DNA from: Paenibacillus arenilitoris
GTDB lineage: Bacteria; Bacillota; Bacilli; Paenibacillales; Paenibacillaceae
Length of the DNA stretch: 64,000 nt
NCBI RefSeq assembly: GCF_014705655.1
Contig: NZ_JACXIY010000002.1
Coordinates: forward strand, 124,001 to 188,000
Direction: 5' to 3'
In this document: positions 44,833 through 53,237 of the stretch, piece by piece
How positions within the stretch are numbered: the stretch's first letter is position 1
Layout of the letters: each line of letters begins with the position of its first letter
Position numbers and translations under genes: made by a program
The notes under the pieces: model-generated
The model's database searches: none
Told to the model about the DNA's origin: nothing
Seen by the model: the letters and a program-made list of their open reading frames with translations, nothing else

Positions 44833-45981
44833 ATGATGGATATTCCTTTATACGAGCGGATTTTCAATCATATTTTCCAGAAGATCAACGAAGGCGAGTT
44901 GAACAGAGGCGATCGCGTCCCGTCGGAGAAGGAGCTCGCGGACCAGTTCGGCGTGAGCCGGATTACGTCGAAGAAGGCGCTGGAGATGCTGTCGCAGTAC
45001 AAGCTGATCGAGCGGATTCAAGGCAAAGGCTCCTTCGTCGCGGAGGTCATTCCGGAGCTTAAGGAGATGAAGCTGCAGAAGCCGGCGGAAGCGGCCGTGC
45101 CGAAGGGCGAAGCCGTGGCGGAGTGGCGGACGATCGGCGTCATCCTGCCCGACTTCGGCGACGTGTTCGGCGCCGAGCTGATCCGGGGCATCGAGGAGTG
45201 CTGCTCCCTCTCCGGCTTCCGGATGCTGATGAAGCTGACGTACGACAACCGGGAGGACGAGGAGGCGGCGATCCGCTCGTTCGTCCAGCTCGGCGTGGAC
45301 GGCATCATCGTCTTCCCCGGGCACGGGGAGCACTACAATTCCGAGCTGCTCCGGCTCGTCCTGGACGGGTTCCCGATCGTGCTCGTCGACCGGTATTTGA
45401 AGGGCATCGCCGCGAGCGCGGTGTTCACCGACAACCGGAAGGCGGCGTTCGACGCGGCCAGCCTGCTGCTGGACAAAGGGCTGAAGCAGATCGGCTTCCT
45501 GTCGTCGCCGGCCGACAGCACGACGACGATCGAGGACCGGCTGCTCGGCTATACCGACGCCTGCGTCCAGCGCGGATGGACCCCGAAGCAAGAGCATATC
45601 ATGACGAATCTGTACAGCACGCTGCCCCAGTCGTTCGAAGAGGTGAACGTGGAGCCGGATATCGATACGGTGCGGCGGTTCGTCGAGATGAACCCGGAGC
45701 TTGCCGCATTCGTCGTCTCGGAGTACAACCTGAGCCTCATTCTGCAGGAGGTGCTGCAGTCGATGGGCAAGTCGATCCCGAACGATTACCAGATCGTCTG
45801 CTTCGACTCCCCCGGCCAGCACTTCGGGCAATATTTGTTCACCCATATCCGGCAGAACGAGCGCGAGATCGGTCGGAAAGCGGTGGAAGTCGTCATGAGC
45901 AGGCTCCATCGCGAGGAGACGCCGCTCAACCATATCGTGGAGCATCAGATCGTGCTCGGCAGGTCGACGGTTAACCCGTAA
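44833..45981 (+). CDS. GntR-type repressor with LacI-like sensor domain (AraR architecture)
   Basis: 382 residues. N-terminal GntR winged helix (PLYERIFNHIFQKINEGELNRGDRVPSEKELADQFGVSRITSKKALEMLSQYKLIERIQGKGSFV), then a type-1 periplasmic-binding-like sensor (TIGVILPDFGDVFGAELIRGIEECCSLSGFRMLMKLT...GVDGIIVFPGHGEHYN...PIVLVDRYLKGI). Same build as AraR, which releases DNA when it binds a sugar. The shared operator-like motifs point to it as repressor of the two glycosidase promoters. Ligand likely a manno-sugar. Confidence 0.85.
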   Translation: MMDIPLYERIFNHIFQKINEGELNRGDRVPSEKELADQFGVSRITSKKALEMLSQYKLIERIQGKGSFVAEVIPELKEMKLQKPAEAAVPKGEAVAEWRTIGVILPDFGDVFGAELIRGIEECCSLSGFRMLMKLTYDNREDEEAAIRSFVQLGVDGIIVFPGHGEHYNSELLRLVLDGFPIVLVDRYLKGIAASAVFTDNRKAAFDAASLLLDKGLKQIGFLSSPADSTTTIEDRLLGYTDACVQRGWTPKQEHIMTNLYSTLPQSFEEVNVEPDIDTVRRFVEMNPELAAFVVSEYNLSLILQEVLQSMGKSIPNDYQIVCFDSPGQHFGQYLFTHIRQNEREIGRKAVEVVMSRLHREETPLNHIVEHQIVLGRSTVNP

Positions 45982-46025
45982 AGCCGAGCCGCAGCGCCGC
46001 CGGGAACGGGAGCAGGAGCCGATGG

Positions 46026-46067
46026 GCGCTCCGAAGGCAGTCGAGCCTTCGGAGCGCTTCTTCTTTT
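46026..46067 (+). terminator. Terminator of the repressor gene
   Basis: GCGCTCCGAAGGC/GCCTTCGGAGCGC stem, 6-nt loop, then TTCTTCTTTT. Confidence 0.85.
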
Positions 46068-46135
46068 GCGACCGGCTTGGCGGGGGATGTGGCGGAGAAC
46101 CAAGTACCTGATTTTCATTATTTGATTCAAAGTTC

Positions 46136-46166
46136 TTGACTATGACGTAAGGTCATAGTGCATAAT
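46136..46166 (+). promoter_or_regulatory. MerR-type promoter with 19-bp spacer
   Basis: TTGACT (46136-46141), 19 bp, CATAAT (46161-46166). ACTATGAC-5 nt-GTCATAGT (46139-46159) lies in the spacer, the classic over-long promoter that MerR proteins untwist. The regulator is encoded second in the operon. Confidence 0.8.
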
Positions 46167-46194
46167 TCTCTCTATAAATTCTAGGAGTGAGAAT

Positions 46195-47121
46195 ATGTAT
46201 ATAAAAACATTGCGTTCAGACCGAATTTATCAAAAAGTTGCCCAAGCCCCGCCCGAGGAAAAGCTTGAATTATTCAGAAACGAAATGATGGCTCCCTTTA
46301 TGAAACAATGGCAAATTCAACAGATCCCTTTCAGAGCCGAAGAGGCGAACGGTTTTGACGTTATTGCGTTTAATAGTATGACGCATCGATCCCCGGATCA
46401 GATTACCCGGCAAATTTCACCTGAGGTAGAGTTGATTTCGTCGGATTCTTTTTGGTCACAGTGCGAGCGCGCTGTAACGAAAAGCCTCCGTCTATTTATA
46501 GAACATGAAATAAGTCTCCCCGTATCCGAATATTTGTTTACCATTCAACTAGGGAATCCGGAAAGCCGTGCCTTGGCAATAAACGAAGGATATAGCGGCT
46601 TTGGAGGCATTCCCGGGTTTATCTGGGGTACACTCTTGCCGAACGAGTACACGATTCCTCGAATGAAGGCAGCGCTGGCGCACGAATGCAACCATAATGT
46701 GCGATACCAATTCATTCAGTGGGATCACACCGTTAATTTGGGCGAGCTAATCGTAAGCGAAGGATTAGCCGAAAACTATGCGACGTTCCTATTCGGAGAA
46801 GAATTGCTCGGCCCTTGGGTAACGAGAACAAACGCAGAAACACTTAACAGGCGCATAAAGCCCGTGCTTAGAGAGCAATTGCAATTAACCGGGTTTGATC
46901 AATTTGCTCCGTACCTTTACGGTGACGAGATCGCCAAACTTCAAAACTTCAAACCGGTCAATATGCCTTATAGCGCCGGCTACGCTTGCGGATACTATTT
47001 AATCCAATATTATTTAAGAAAAACAGGAAGAACGATCTTTGAGGCCACCATAACGCCTGCTGCTCAAATACTAGACGAAGTAAAAGGATTTTGGGATGAA
47101 GAAACCATTATTAACGGTTAA
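46195..47121 (+). CDS. DUF2268 putative zinc protease
   Basis: 308 residues. Zincin signature H163-E-x-x-H167 in ALAHECNHNVR, with a downstream Glu in LIVSEGLAENYA (E189), as in the DUF2268/YjaZ family. No signal peptide. Substrate unknown. Base composition is clearly more AT-rich than the neighbouring mannan genes, as is the following merR gene, which suggests transfer of the pair. Expressed from the MerR-type promoter, so it is likely an inducible response to whatever the MerR protein binds. Confidence 0.75.
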   Translation: MYIKTLRSDRIYQKVAQAPPEEKLELFRNEMMAPFMKQWQIQQIPFRAEEANGFDVIAFNSMTHRSPDQITRQISPEVELISSDSFWSQCERAVTKSLRLFIEHEISLPVSEYLFTIQLGNPESRALAINEGYSGFGGIPGFIWGTLLPNEYTIPRMKAALAHECNHNVRYQFIQWDHTVNLGELIVSEGLAENYATFLFGEELLGPWVTRTNAETLNRRIKPVLREQLQLTGFDQFAPYLYGDEIAKLQNFKPVNMPYSAGYACGYYLIQYYLRKTGRTIFEATITPAAQILDEVKGFWDEETIING

Positions 47122-47836
47122 TGATATTGTTCAGATTACAGGCATTACAGGTCGGACCCTGCATTATTACGATAGAATTCATTTATTTAAACCGACGCAT
47201 CTGACGGAAAAAGGGTATCGCCTGTATGATCGAAGCAGTCTGGAAAAACTTCAAACGATTTTGTTCTTAAAGGAATTGGATTTTTCCTTGAAGGAGATTG
47301 CGGACATTTTGAAGCTGACCAGGCAAGAACAGAAACAAATCGTAAGCAAGCAGAGACAAACCTTATTAGCGAAAAAACAAAGACTAGAAACCATCATGGC
47401 AGCTCTCGAAGAATACGTTTCGGGAAATGATATTAGTCATTTGCAAATCTTCAATAGTTCTTTGCCATTGAAAGAACAATATGCAAACGAAGCGAGATTC
47501 ATTTATGGCGAAACAGAGGCGTATAAAGCGTTTAATGAAACGTTGGAAAAGTTATCACCAGATGAAAAAGAGGAACGTTTTTCGTCCATGGAGGAAATAT
47601 TCAAACAAATTGCGTCCTGTTTCGATCAGGATCCTTCCTCCGATGAAGTTCAGCGATTAATCGAGGAGTGGAAAAAAAATCTAATGCAATTCATGACATG
47701 CGATGCGGAGTTACTGGCTTGCATTGCCCATACCTACAAATTCGATGCGCGATTCAAAAACTATTTTAATCAATATGGCAACGAGGATTTAACAGATTTT
47801 CTTTACAATGCAATCATGCATAATATCAATCGGTAA
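47096..47836 (+). CDS. MerR family regulator with TipAS-like ligand domain
   Basis: 246 residues. MerR helix-turn-helix at the N-terminus (LLTVNDIVQITGITGRTLHYYDRIHLFKPTHLTEKGYRLYDRSSLEKLQTILFLKELDFSLKEIADIL), coiled coil to about 115, then an all-helical TipAS-type domain. TipAS domains bind antibiotics such as thiostrepton-like peptides. The gene overlaps the DUF2268 gene by 26 bases. Low GC. Confidence 0.85.
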   Translation: MKKPLLTVNDIVQITGITGRTLHYYDRIHLFKPTHLTEKGYRLYDRSSLEKLQTILFLKELDFSLKEIADILKLTRQEQKQIVSKQRQTLLAKKQRLETIMAALEEYVSGNDISHLQIFNSSLPLKEQYANEARFIYGETEAYKAFNETLEKLSPDEKEERFSSMEEIFKQIASCFDQDPSSDEVQRLIEEWKKNLMQFMTCDAELLACIAHTYKFDARFKNYFNQYGNEDLTDFLYNAIMHNINR

Positions 47837-47931
47837 ACATCTCAATGAATGGTAATGCTCGACTGCCGTTCTTAAACCAACTACGCGACGACTCAATAAT
47901 TTAATGATCAGCGAATCACGTTAAATGACAA

Positions 47932-47983
47932 CAGCGGCAGTCTAAGACTATTTTATCAAGTCTTGGTCCGCCGCTGCTTTTTT
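47932..47983 (+). terminator. Terminator after the MerR operon
   Basis: CAGCGGC...GCCGCTG with inner AGACT/AGTCT pairing and T6. The remaining gap to 48073 is AT-rich without a gene. Confidence 0.75.
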
Positions 47984-48073
47984 GATTGGATCAGTCTAAA
48001 ACTTATTTTTCAAAAGCTGACGATTCTTCAATTCTTTTCACCGAACATTAAAATCGTAAAATTTTAAGGTTAG

Positions 48074-48126
48074 CATATTGACATATTGATATGACGAATA
48101 TAGTATATTAACTGTAAGCGCTTTAC
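48074..48126 (+). promoter_or_regulatory. Promoter of the second GH76 gene with shared motif and cre-like site
   Basis: TTGACA (48078-48083), 17 bp, TAGTAT (48101-48106). CATATTGACATAT (48074-48086) is identical to 28768-28780. TGTAAGCGCTTTAC (48113-48126) repeats the cre-like site of the GH125 promoter in the same place relative to the -10 box. Confidence 0.7.
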
Positions 48127-48166
48127 TTGCGAACGGCGCTGGACGAATAGGATAAGGAGAGTGGCG

Positions 48167-49228
48167 ATGACGAACAACGTGAAGGCGGCAATTTGGGGAA
48201 CGAGGGCGGAGCGGGCTCAGCGGGCGCTGGATGTCCGGTTTTGGAATCCGGCGATCGGGATGTACGACATTAAGACGCCTTGCCCGGACGGATCGTGCAA
48301 TACGATTTTTCATTATTGGTGGATGGCCCATGCGGTCGAGACGCAGGTGGACGGGTGGAACCGCACGGGCGATCCTTTTTTCAAAGCGCGATTGGCGGCG
48401 TTCCATGAAGGCATCCTGCGGCGCAACGGCGGCAAGTGGCCGAACAATCTGTACGACGACATGGAATGGATGGCGATCGGCTGGCTTCGCGCGTACGCGA
48501 TCGGGCAGGACGAGGCGTACAAGTCGGCGGCGCTGACGCTTTGGGATGATATCAAGACGGGCTGGAACGATCATATGGGCGGCGGCATTGCCTGGCAGAA
48601 GACGCAGCTGGATTACAAGAACACGCCAGCCAACGCTCCCGCCGCCATATTGGCGGCCCGCCTGCACGCCGCCTTCGGCCGGGACGAGGATTTGGAGTGG
48701 GCCGTTAACCTTTATGAATGGCAGAAGAACAACCTCGTCGATCCGGCTACCGGATTCGTATGGGACGGCATGAACCGGCTCGGCGACGGCGCCATCGACA
48801 AGGACTGGAAGTTCACCTACTGCCAGGGCGTCTTTATCGGCGCCGCGGTCGAGCTGTACCGCTTGACGGGCGACGGGGATTATTTGAGCGACGCTATCCG
48901 GACGTGGCGCGCGGCGATCGACGTGCTGGCCGAGCCCGGCACCGGCTTGCTGCCTGCGGAGGGCAGGGGAGACGCGGGCTTGTTCAAAGGGATTTTCGTC
49001 CGTTACGCGGGAGAGCTTGCCCTCGCGATGGAAGACGGGCGCGAAGTCGCGGCGGAGCTGACCAAAAACGCGGAGGCGTTATGGGAGGCGGTCTCGGGCG
49101 AGGAGGACGCCCTGTTCGGGCTGCGATGGGACGAAGCGCCGTCCGGGGACGTGGAGCTCAGCTCGCAGCTAAGCGGCATTATATTGCTGGAGACGGCGGC
49201 GCTGCTCGAGAAGTCGGGGCTTGCGTAA
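48167..49228 (+). CDS. GH76 family glycosidase, cytoplasmic
   Basis: 353 residues, GH76 fold with paired aspartates D97-D98 in NLYDDMEWMAIGWLRAY, plus IFHYWWMAHAVETQVDGW and FTYCQGVFIGAAVELYRL. No signal peptide, unlike the paralogue at 43531, so it should cut imported alpha-1,6-manno-oligosaccharide inside the cell. AAGGAG seven bases before ATG 48167. Its promoter matches that of the GH125 gene, placing it in the same regulon despite the intervening MerR unit. Confidence 0.85.
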   Translation: MTNNVKAAIWGTRAERAQRALDVRFWNPAIGMYDIKTPCPDGSCNTIFHYWWMAHAVETQVDGWNRTGDPFFKARLAAFHEGILRRNGGKWPNNLYDDMEWMAIGWLRAYAIGQDEAYKSAALTLWDDIKTGWNDHMGGGIAWQKTQLDYKNTPANAPAAILAARLHAAFGRDEDLEWAVNLYEWQKNNLVDPATGFVWDGMNRLGDGAIDKDWKFTYCQGVFIGAAVELYRLTGDGDYLSDAIRTWRAAIDVLAEPGTGLLPAEGRGDAGLFKGIFVRYAGELALAMEDGREVAAELTKNAEALWEAVSGEEDALFGLRWDEAPSGDVELSSQLSGIILLETAALLEKSGLA

Positions 49229-49276
49229 AGCGAAAAGCGCTCCGTTCTTGCCGGCATGATGCGAATAGACGGAATG

Positions 49277-49309
49277 AAGCGGATGCCTTTGCGGGCAGGC
49301 CGCTTTTTT
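49277..49309 (+). terminator. Terminator after the second GH76 gene
   Basis: AAGCGG.TGCC...GGCA.CCGCTT stem with T6. Confidence 0.65.
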
Positions 49310-49465
49310 ATCGTCTCTACCTGTTCGCATCGAAGAGTTGTTCGGGACGGTTACCTGCGCCGTCCTTTTTTGGCTTAAACCGGCAGCTGCATTTTCGGTG
49401 CCGCACGGAGGAATCCGGACGTCCCGCCCCTAATATAATAAATATTCACGAAGGGAGAGGATGTT

Positions 49466-51007
49466 ATGGCGGCTAAAGCTTTGAACGTTCTGATCGTCGA
49501 CGACGAAATGCCGCTGCGGCAGGAGCTGCGCTTATTCCCGTGGGAGGAATGCGGCGCGGTATTGATCGGGGAAGCCGGCAACGGGGAGGAGGCGCTGCAG
49601 CAAATCGAGTCCCAGGCGCCGGACGTCGTCGTCACGGACATTACGATGCCGATCATGGACGGCATTACGCTTATACGGGAGCTGCGGCGGCGGCATCCCG
49701 CCGTTCAAATCATATTGCTGACCTGCCACAGCGATTTTCGTTACGTGCAGGAAGCGCTCCGCCTCGGCGCGCTCGAATATTTGCTGAAGGTGTCGATGGA
49801 CGAAGTGGAGATGAAGCAGGCGCTCGAGAAGGTGAGGGCGGCCATCGCCAAGGATCGCCATTCCCGCGACAGCGAGAAATCCGAGCGCCGGCTGCAGCAG
49901 GCGGCGCTGTTCGGCAAGCTGCTGCACGGCCGCGAGCCGGACGAAGCCGAATGGCGGCAGCTAGGCCTGGACGGAACGGGACGGCGCGTCCTGGCCCGTA
50001 TCGTCCTGCACGCGCCGAATCCGGCCTACGTGGCGGCGAAGCAGCGGCTGCAGCATGCGCTCAACGACATCGAGGGAACGGTCGGAAGCGGGATAAGCTG
50101 GCTGTCGGTGACGGAAAAGGAATATTTCGTGCTCCTTCCCGCGGATGAGGCGGGCGACGCGCAAGCGGAGACGATGCGCGGGATATTGCAAGCGCTGACG
50201 GCGTGCCTCGAGGAGGGGCTTCGGGAAGCGGAGCATGCGGCGGCGGCTCACGCGATCGTAAGCGGTCCCTTCGCAGGCGGCAAGGAGCTCGCGCTTGCGC
50301 TCGCGCGCACGAACGAATGGAAGGAAGCGCTGTTCTACGACGGAGCGGACGCGGGCGGCGTCTTCGCCGGAAGTCCGCTGCCGCTTGCCGACATGACGGA
50401 TAAGCACGCCAAGGAGATGCAAGAGATGCTGCGCAAATCCGGCCGGTCGCCGGAAAGCCTGAAGGATTGCCTGCAGAACGGCTTCTTCGAATGGTGCGCG
50501 GAGCGGCGCTTCCGTCCGCAGCAGCTGAAGCAGCGCATGCTGGGCTGGCGGGTGGACTGGCTGAAGGCGCAGGACGCCGCAGGCCTCGGCGGCGCCGGCA
50601 TCGAGCGTCTGCTAGAGGCCGGCACGCTGCGGGAGATGACGGCGGCCTTGCAAGGCGAGATCGAAGCGATTGAAAGCGGATCCAGGCGTCCGCGGTTCGA
50701 AATCCGCGCCGCGACCGAGTGGATCCAGGAAAACATGAAGCAGCCGATCTCGCTGCCGATCCTTGCCGAGCATGTCGGTTTAAGCCCGCAGTACGTCAGC
50801 CGCCTGTTCCGCGAGGAGACCGGCTATTCGGTGGGCGAATATATAACGCGCCTGCGCATGGAGCGGGCGGTCGAGCTGCTGCGCGGCACGAACAAGAAGG
50901 TATACGAGATCGCGGAGGAGGTCGGCATTCCGAGCTACCGTTATTTTACGGTTACGTTCCGCAATTGGACGGGGGTATCTCCGACGGATTTCAAACGACA
51001 GCACTAA
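49466..51007 (+). CDS. Response regulator, YesN/AraC type
   Basis: 513 residues. Receiver domain at 1-120 with the phospho-acceptor D58 (VVTDITMPIMDG) and acidic pair VDDE. Middle region variable. AraC DNA-binding domain at about 410-513 (ISLPILAEHVGLSPQYVSRLFREETGYSVGEYITRLRMERAVELL; VGIPSYRYFTVTFRNWTGVSPTDFK). Paired with the following kinase, and likely activates the LplBCA-type importer genes 2 kb downstream. Confidence 0.9.
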   Translation: MAAKALNVLIVDDEMPLRQELRLFPWEECGAVLIGEAGNGEEALQQIESQAPDVVVTDITMPIMDGITLIRELRRRHPAVQIILLTCHSDFRYVQEALRLGALEYLLKVSMDEVEMKQALEKVRAAIAKDRHSRDSEKSERRLQQAALFGKLLHGREPDEAEWRQLGLDGTGRRVLARIVLHAPNPAYVAAKQRLQHALNDIEGTVGSGISWLSVTEKEYFVLLPADEAGDAQAETMRGILQALTACLEEGLREAEHAAAAHAIVSGPFAGGKELALALARTNEWKEALFYDGADAGGVFAGSPLPLADMTDKHAKEMQEMLRKSGRSPESLKDCLQNGFFEWCAERRFRPQQLKQRMLGWRVDWLKAQDAAGLGGAGIERLLEAGTLREMTAALQGEIEAIESGSRRPRFEIRAATEWIQENMKQPISLPILAEHVGLSPQYVSRLFREETGYSVGEYITRLRMERAVELLRGTNKKVYEIAEEVGIPSYRYFTVTFRNWTGVSPTDFKRQH

Positions 51008-51042
51008 TCGGATCAGCCATTCTAACGCGGGGAAGTGGGAAC

Positions 51043-52821
51043 ATGTCGAAGCTGCTCGGCTGGTACGGCAGACTTGGTCTTGCGACCAAGCAATTCATCT
51101 ACCTATTCATCGTAACGCTGCTGCTTGTCATGGTGCTCGCCTGGCGCAATCTGAACGAGGCGGAGAGCCTTCTGCGCAATCAGGTCGTACGCGACGCCGA
51201 GCTGCTTGTCGGCCGGACCAACCAGTACATCGACGCCAGCCTCGACAACGTCGAGAACATGCTGCTCCTGCTCTCCACCCGGGCGGACCTGCTCGAGCCG
51301 GGCAACGAGGAGCAAGCGTTCGATACGCTGCGCAAATTCGCGAATTACAACAATTCGCTCGCGAAGTCGCTCTATATTATCCGGGCGGACGGCCAAGTAC
51401 TCGCCAATACGCAGGTGTATTACGAGATTATCGGCAACCCCAAGCTGCCGGAGCTATATGAGCTCGCGCTGCAAAATTACGGCGCCATCAACGTGAGCGA
51501 GCCTTATTATTCGCCGATGTCCGGCCATACGCTCGCCTACGTGCTGCCGGTGACCGACGAGAAGAAGCAGGTCAAAGGGGTCGTCGCGGCCGAGCTCAAC
51601 CTCGATTCGCTGACCGAGCGCATCGCTCCGATGATCTATCAATCGTACATTTTGTTCTCCAAGGACGGCAACATCATTAACCGGCTCGATTCGCGGGACA
51701 AGCTGCTGCCTATCCGCCAGGGCGAATTCCCGCCCGTGCTGCAGGACGGTTTCCGGGAGCGGCTCTCCGACCTTAAGGTCGGGGTAAGCAGCATACGGGG
51801 CGTATCGGATAAGCCGCTCGTGGCGGTGAAGACGACGACGAACCGGCTTGGCTGGTCGCTCGCGGCGTTTATCGAGGAGGAATACTTCTACAAGGATTTG
51901 CAGCAGCTCAATTACAACTACAGGACGGCGAGCGTCGTGTGGGTGATCATCCTTTTGTTCAGCGCGTTCTTGCTTAGCCGCTCGTTCACGAATCCGATCC
52001 GCCGCTTCGTCGAGAAGATGGATCGTTTGAACGACGTGCAGGTCGTGGCGAAGCTGCCGGTGACGAGAAAGGACGAGATCGGGAAGCTGACGCAAAGCTA
52101 CAACGCGATGCTCGAGCGGATCCAAAGCCTGCTGCAGAAGACGAAGTCGGCGGAGGAGCAGAAGAAGGAATACGAGCTCAAAATGCTGAGAAGCCAGATC
52201 GCTCCCCATTTCCTGTACAATACGCTCGCTTGCATCAGCAGCCTGGCGAGGCAGCAGCGGACGGACGAGGTGCGGGAGACGATCCGTTCGCTCGTGAAGC
52301 TGCTCGCCTTCAGCTTCGACAAGCAATCGGAATACGTGTCGATCGAAGAGGAGCTGGAAGGGCTGCGCATGTATATGCACATCCAGCAAGTGCGGTACGG
52401 GGAGCAATACCGGTACCGCCTCGATCTCGATCCCGGCCTGCATGCGTACCGGATCTTGAAGCTAACGCTGCAGCCGCTGGTCGAGAATGCGCTGTTTCAC
52501 GGCATCGCGCCTCGGAACGGCGGCCAAATCACGATCAAGGGCAGGCTGGAACGCGGGATCATCCGTCTCTACGTCCGCGATGACGGCGTGGGCATGTCTT
52601 GCGGGGAAGCGCGGCGCCTGCTGGACGAGGAGCGCGAGCAGGAGCGTTCGAAGTACCGGTTCACCGGCATCGGACTGCGCAACGTGCACGAGCGGATCCG
52701 CATCCATTACGGCGAGCCGTACGGGCTGCGGATCGGAAGCGCGCGGGGCGCCGGGACGGTCATCCGCGTCGCGATTCCCGCTTTGACGGAGACCGACGAG
52801 CAGATGGGCGTTCTGAGTTAA
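51043..52821 (+). CDS. Sensor histidine kinase, YesM type
   Basis: 592 residues. TM1 at 16-34, an extracellular Cache-like sensor (LVGRTNQYIDASLDNVENMLLLLSTRADLL...), TM2 at about 297-312, HAMP to 365, His_kinase domain with H389 (SQIAPHFLYNTLACISSLAR), and a C-terminal ATPase (LQPLVENALFHGI; DDGVGMS). ATG 51043 follows the regulator by 35 bp. Probably senses a sugar or a sugar-loaded binding protein at the surface. Confidence 0.9.
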   Translation: MSKLLGWYGRLGLATKQFIYLFIVTLLLVMVLAWRNLNEAESLLRNQVVRDAELLVGRTNQYIDASLDNVENMLLLLSTRADLLEPGNEEQAFDTLRKFANYNNSLAKSLYIIRADGQVLANTQVYYEIIGNPKLPELYELALQNYGAINVSEPYYSPMSGHTLAYVLPVTDEKKQVKGVVAAELNLDSLTERIAPMIYQSYILFSKDGNIINRLDSRDKLLPIRQGEFPPVLQDGFRERLSDLKVGVSSIRGVSDKPLVAVKTTTNRLGWSLAAFIEEEYFYKDLQQLNYNYRTASVVWVIILLFSAFLLSRSFTNPIRRFVEKMDRLNDVQVVAKLPVTRKDEIGKLTQSYNAMLERIQSLLQKTKSAEEQKKEYELKMLRSQIAPHFLYNTLACISSLARQQRTDEVRETIRSLVKLLAFSFDKQSEYVSIEEELEGLRMYMHIQQVRYGEQYRYRLDLDPGLHAYRILKLTLQPLVENALFHGIAPRNGGQITIKGRLERGIIRLYVRDDGVGMSCGEARRLLDEEREQERSKYRFTGIGLRNVHERIRIHYGEPYGLRIGSARGAGTVIRVAIPALTETDEQMGVLS

Positions 52822-52861
52822 GGCTTGCCATGGCGGTCGGGCGGAGAACAGCCACGTAGCA

Positions 52862-53057
52862 GAATAAGGGAAAAAAACGGCGTTATGCAGCCTTTTTCCT
52901 CGCCAGGACACGAAATAGCGGAAAGATATGGCGTTATTCAGCCGCTCATCGCCCTACGGAGCCTTAATCGATAGGAATAAGGCCAATCGTTTCCCTTATT
53001 TGCCGTTAGCCCAGCATAAGCTAATGAAATAAGACCATAAATGACCGTTATTCGCAG
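52862..53057. repeat. Dispersed 31-bp repeat units (GAATAAG..GGCGTTATTCAGC)
   Basis: The 416-bp gap after the kinase holds three direct units of consensus GAAATAAG-9 nt-TGRCGTTATKCAGC at 52862-52892, 52912-52942 and 53026-53057, with inverted fragments (GGAATAAGG, CCCTTATTTGCCGTTA) between them. No gene is seen. Such units look like intergenic repeats of this lineage. Confidence 0.65.
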
Positions 53058-53237
53058 CACGGGCTGCACAAATCGGAACAAACCGGGCCGTCTCCTACCA
53101 TCATCGACGATGGTAGCGGCGGCTCCTTATTGTTTATTTCGTTACATTATTTACGTTTTTGTGTATATCGGACCAGCAGGGGGGCGATTTATACTTAATT
53201 CAAGAAATGGAAGCGCATTCATCAAAGGAGGGAATCT

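Noticed and set aside
46195..47836. Toxin-antitoxin module
   Set aside because: The genes encode a DUF2268 zincin and a TipAS-type MerR regulator with a classic MerR promoter; gene sizes and domains do not fit known modules.
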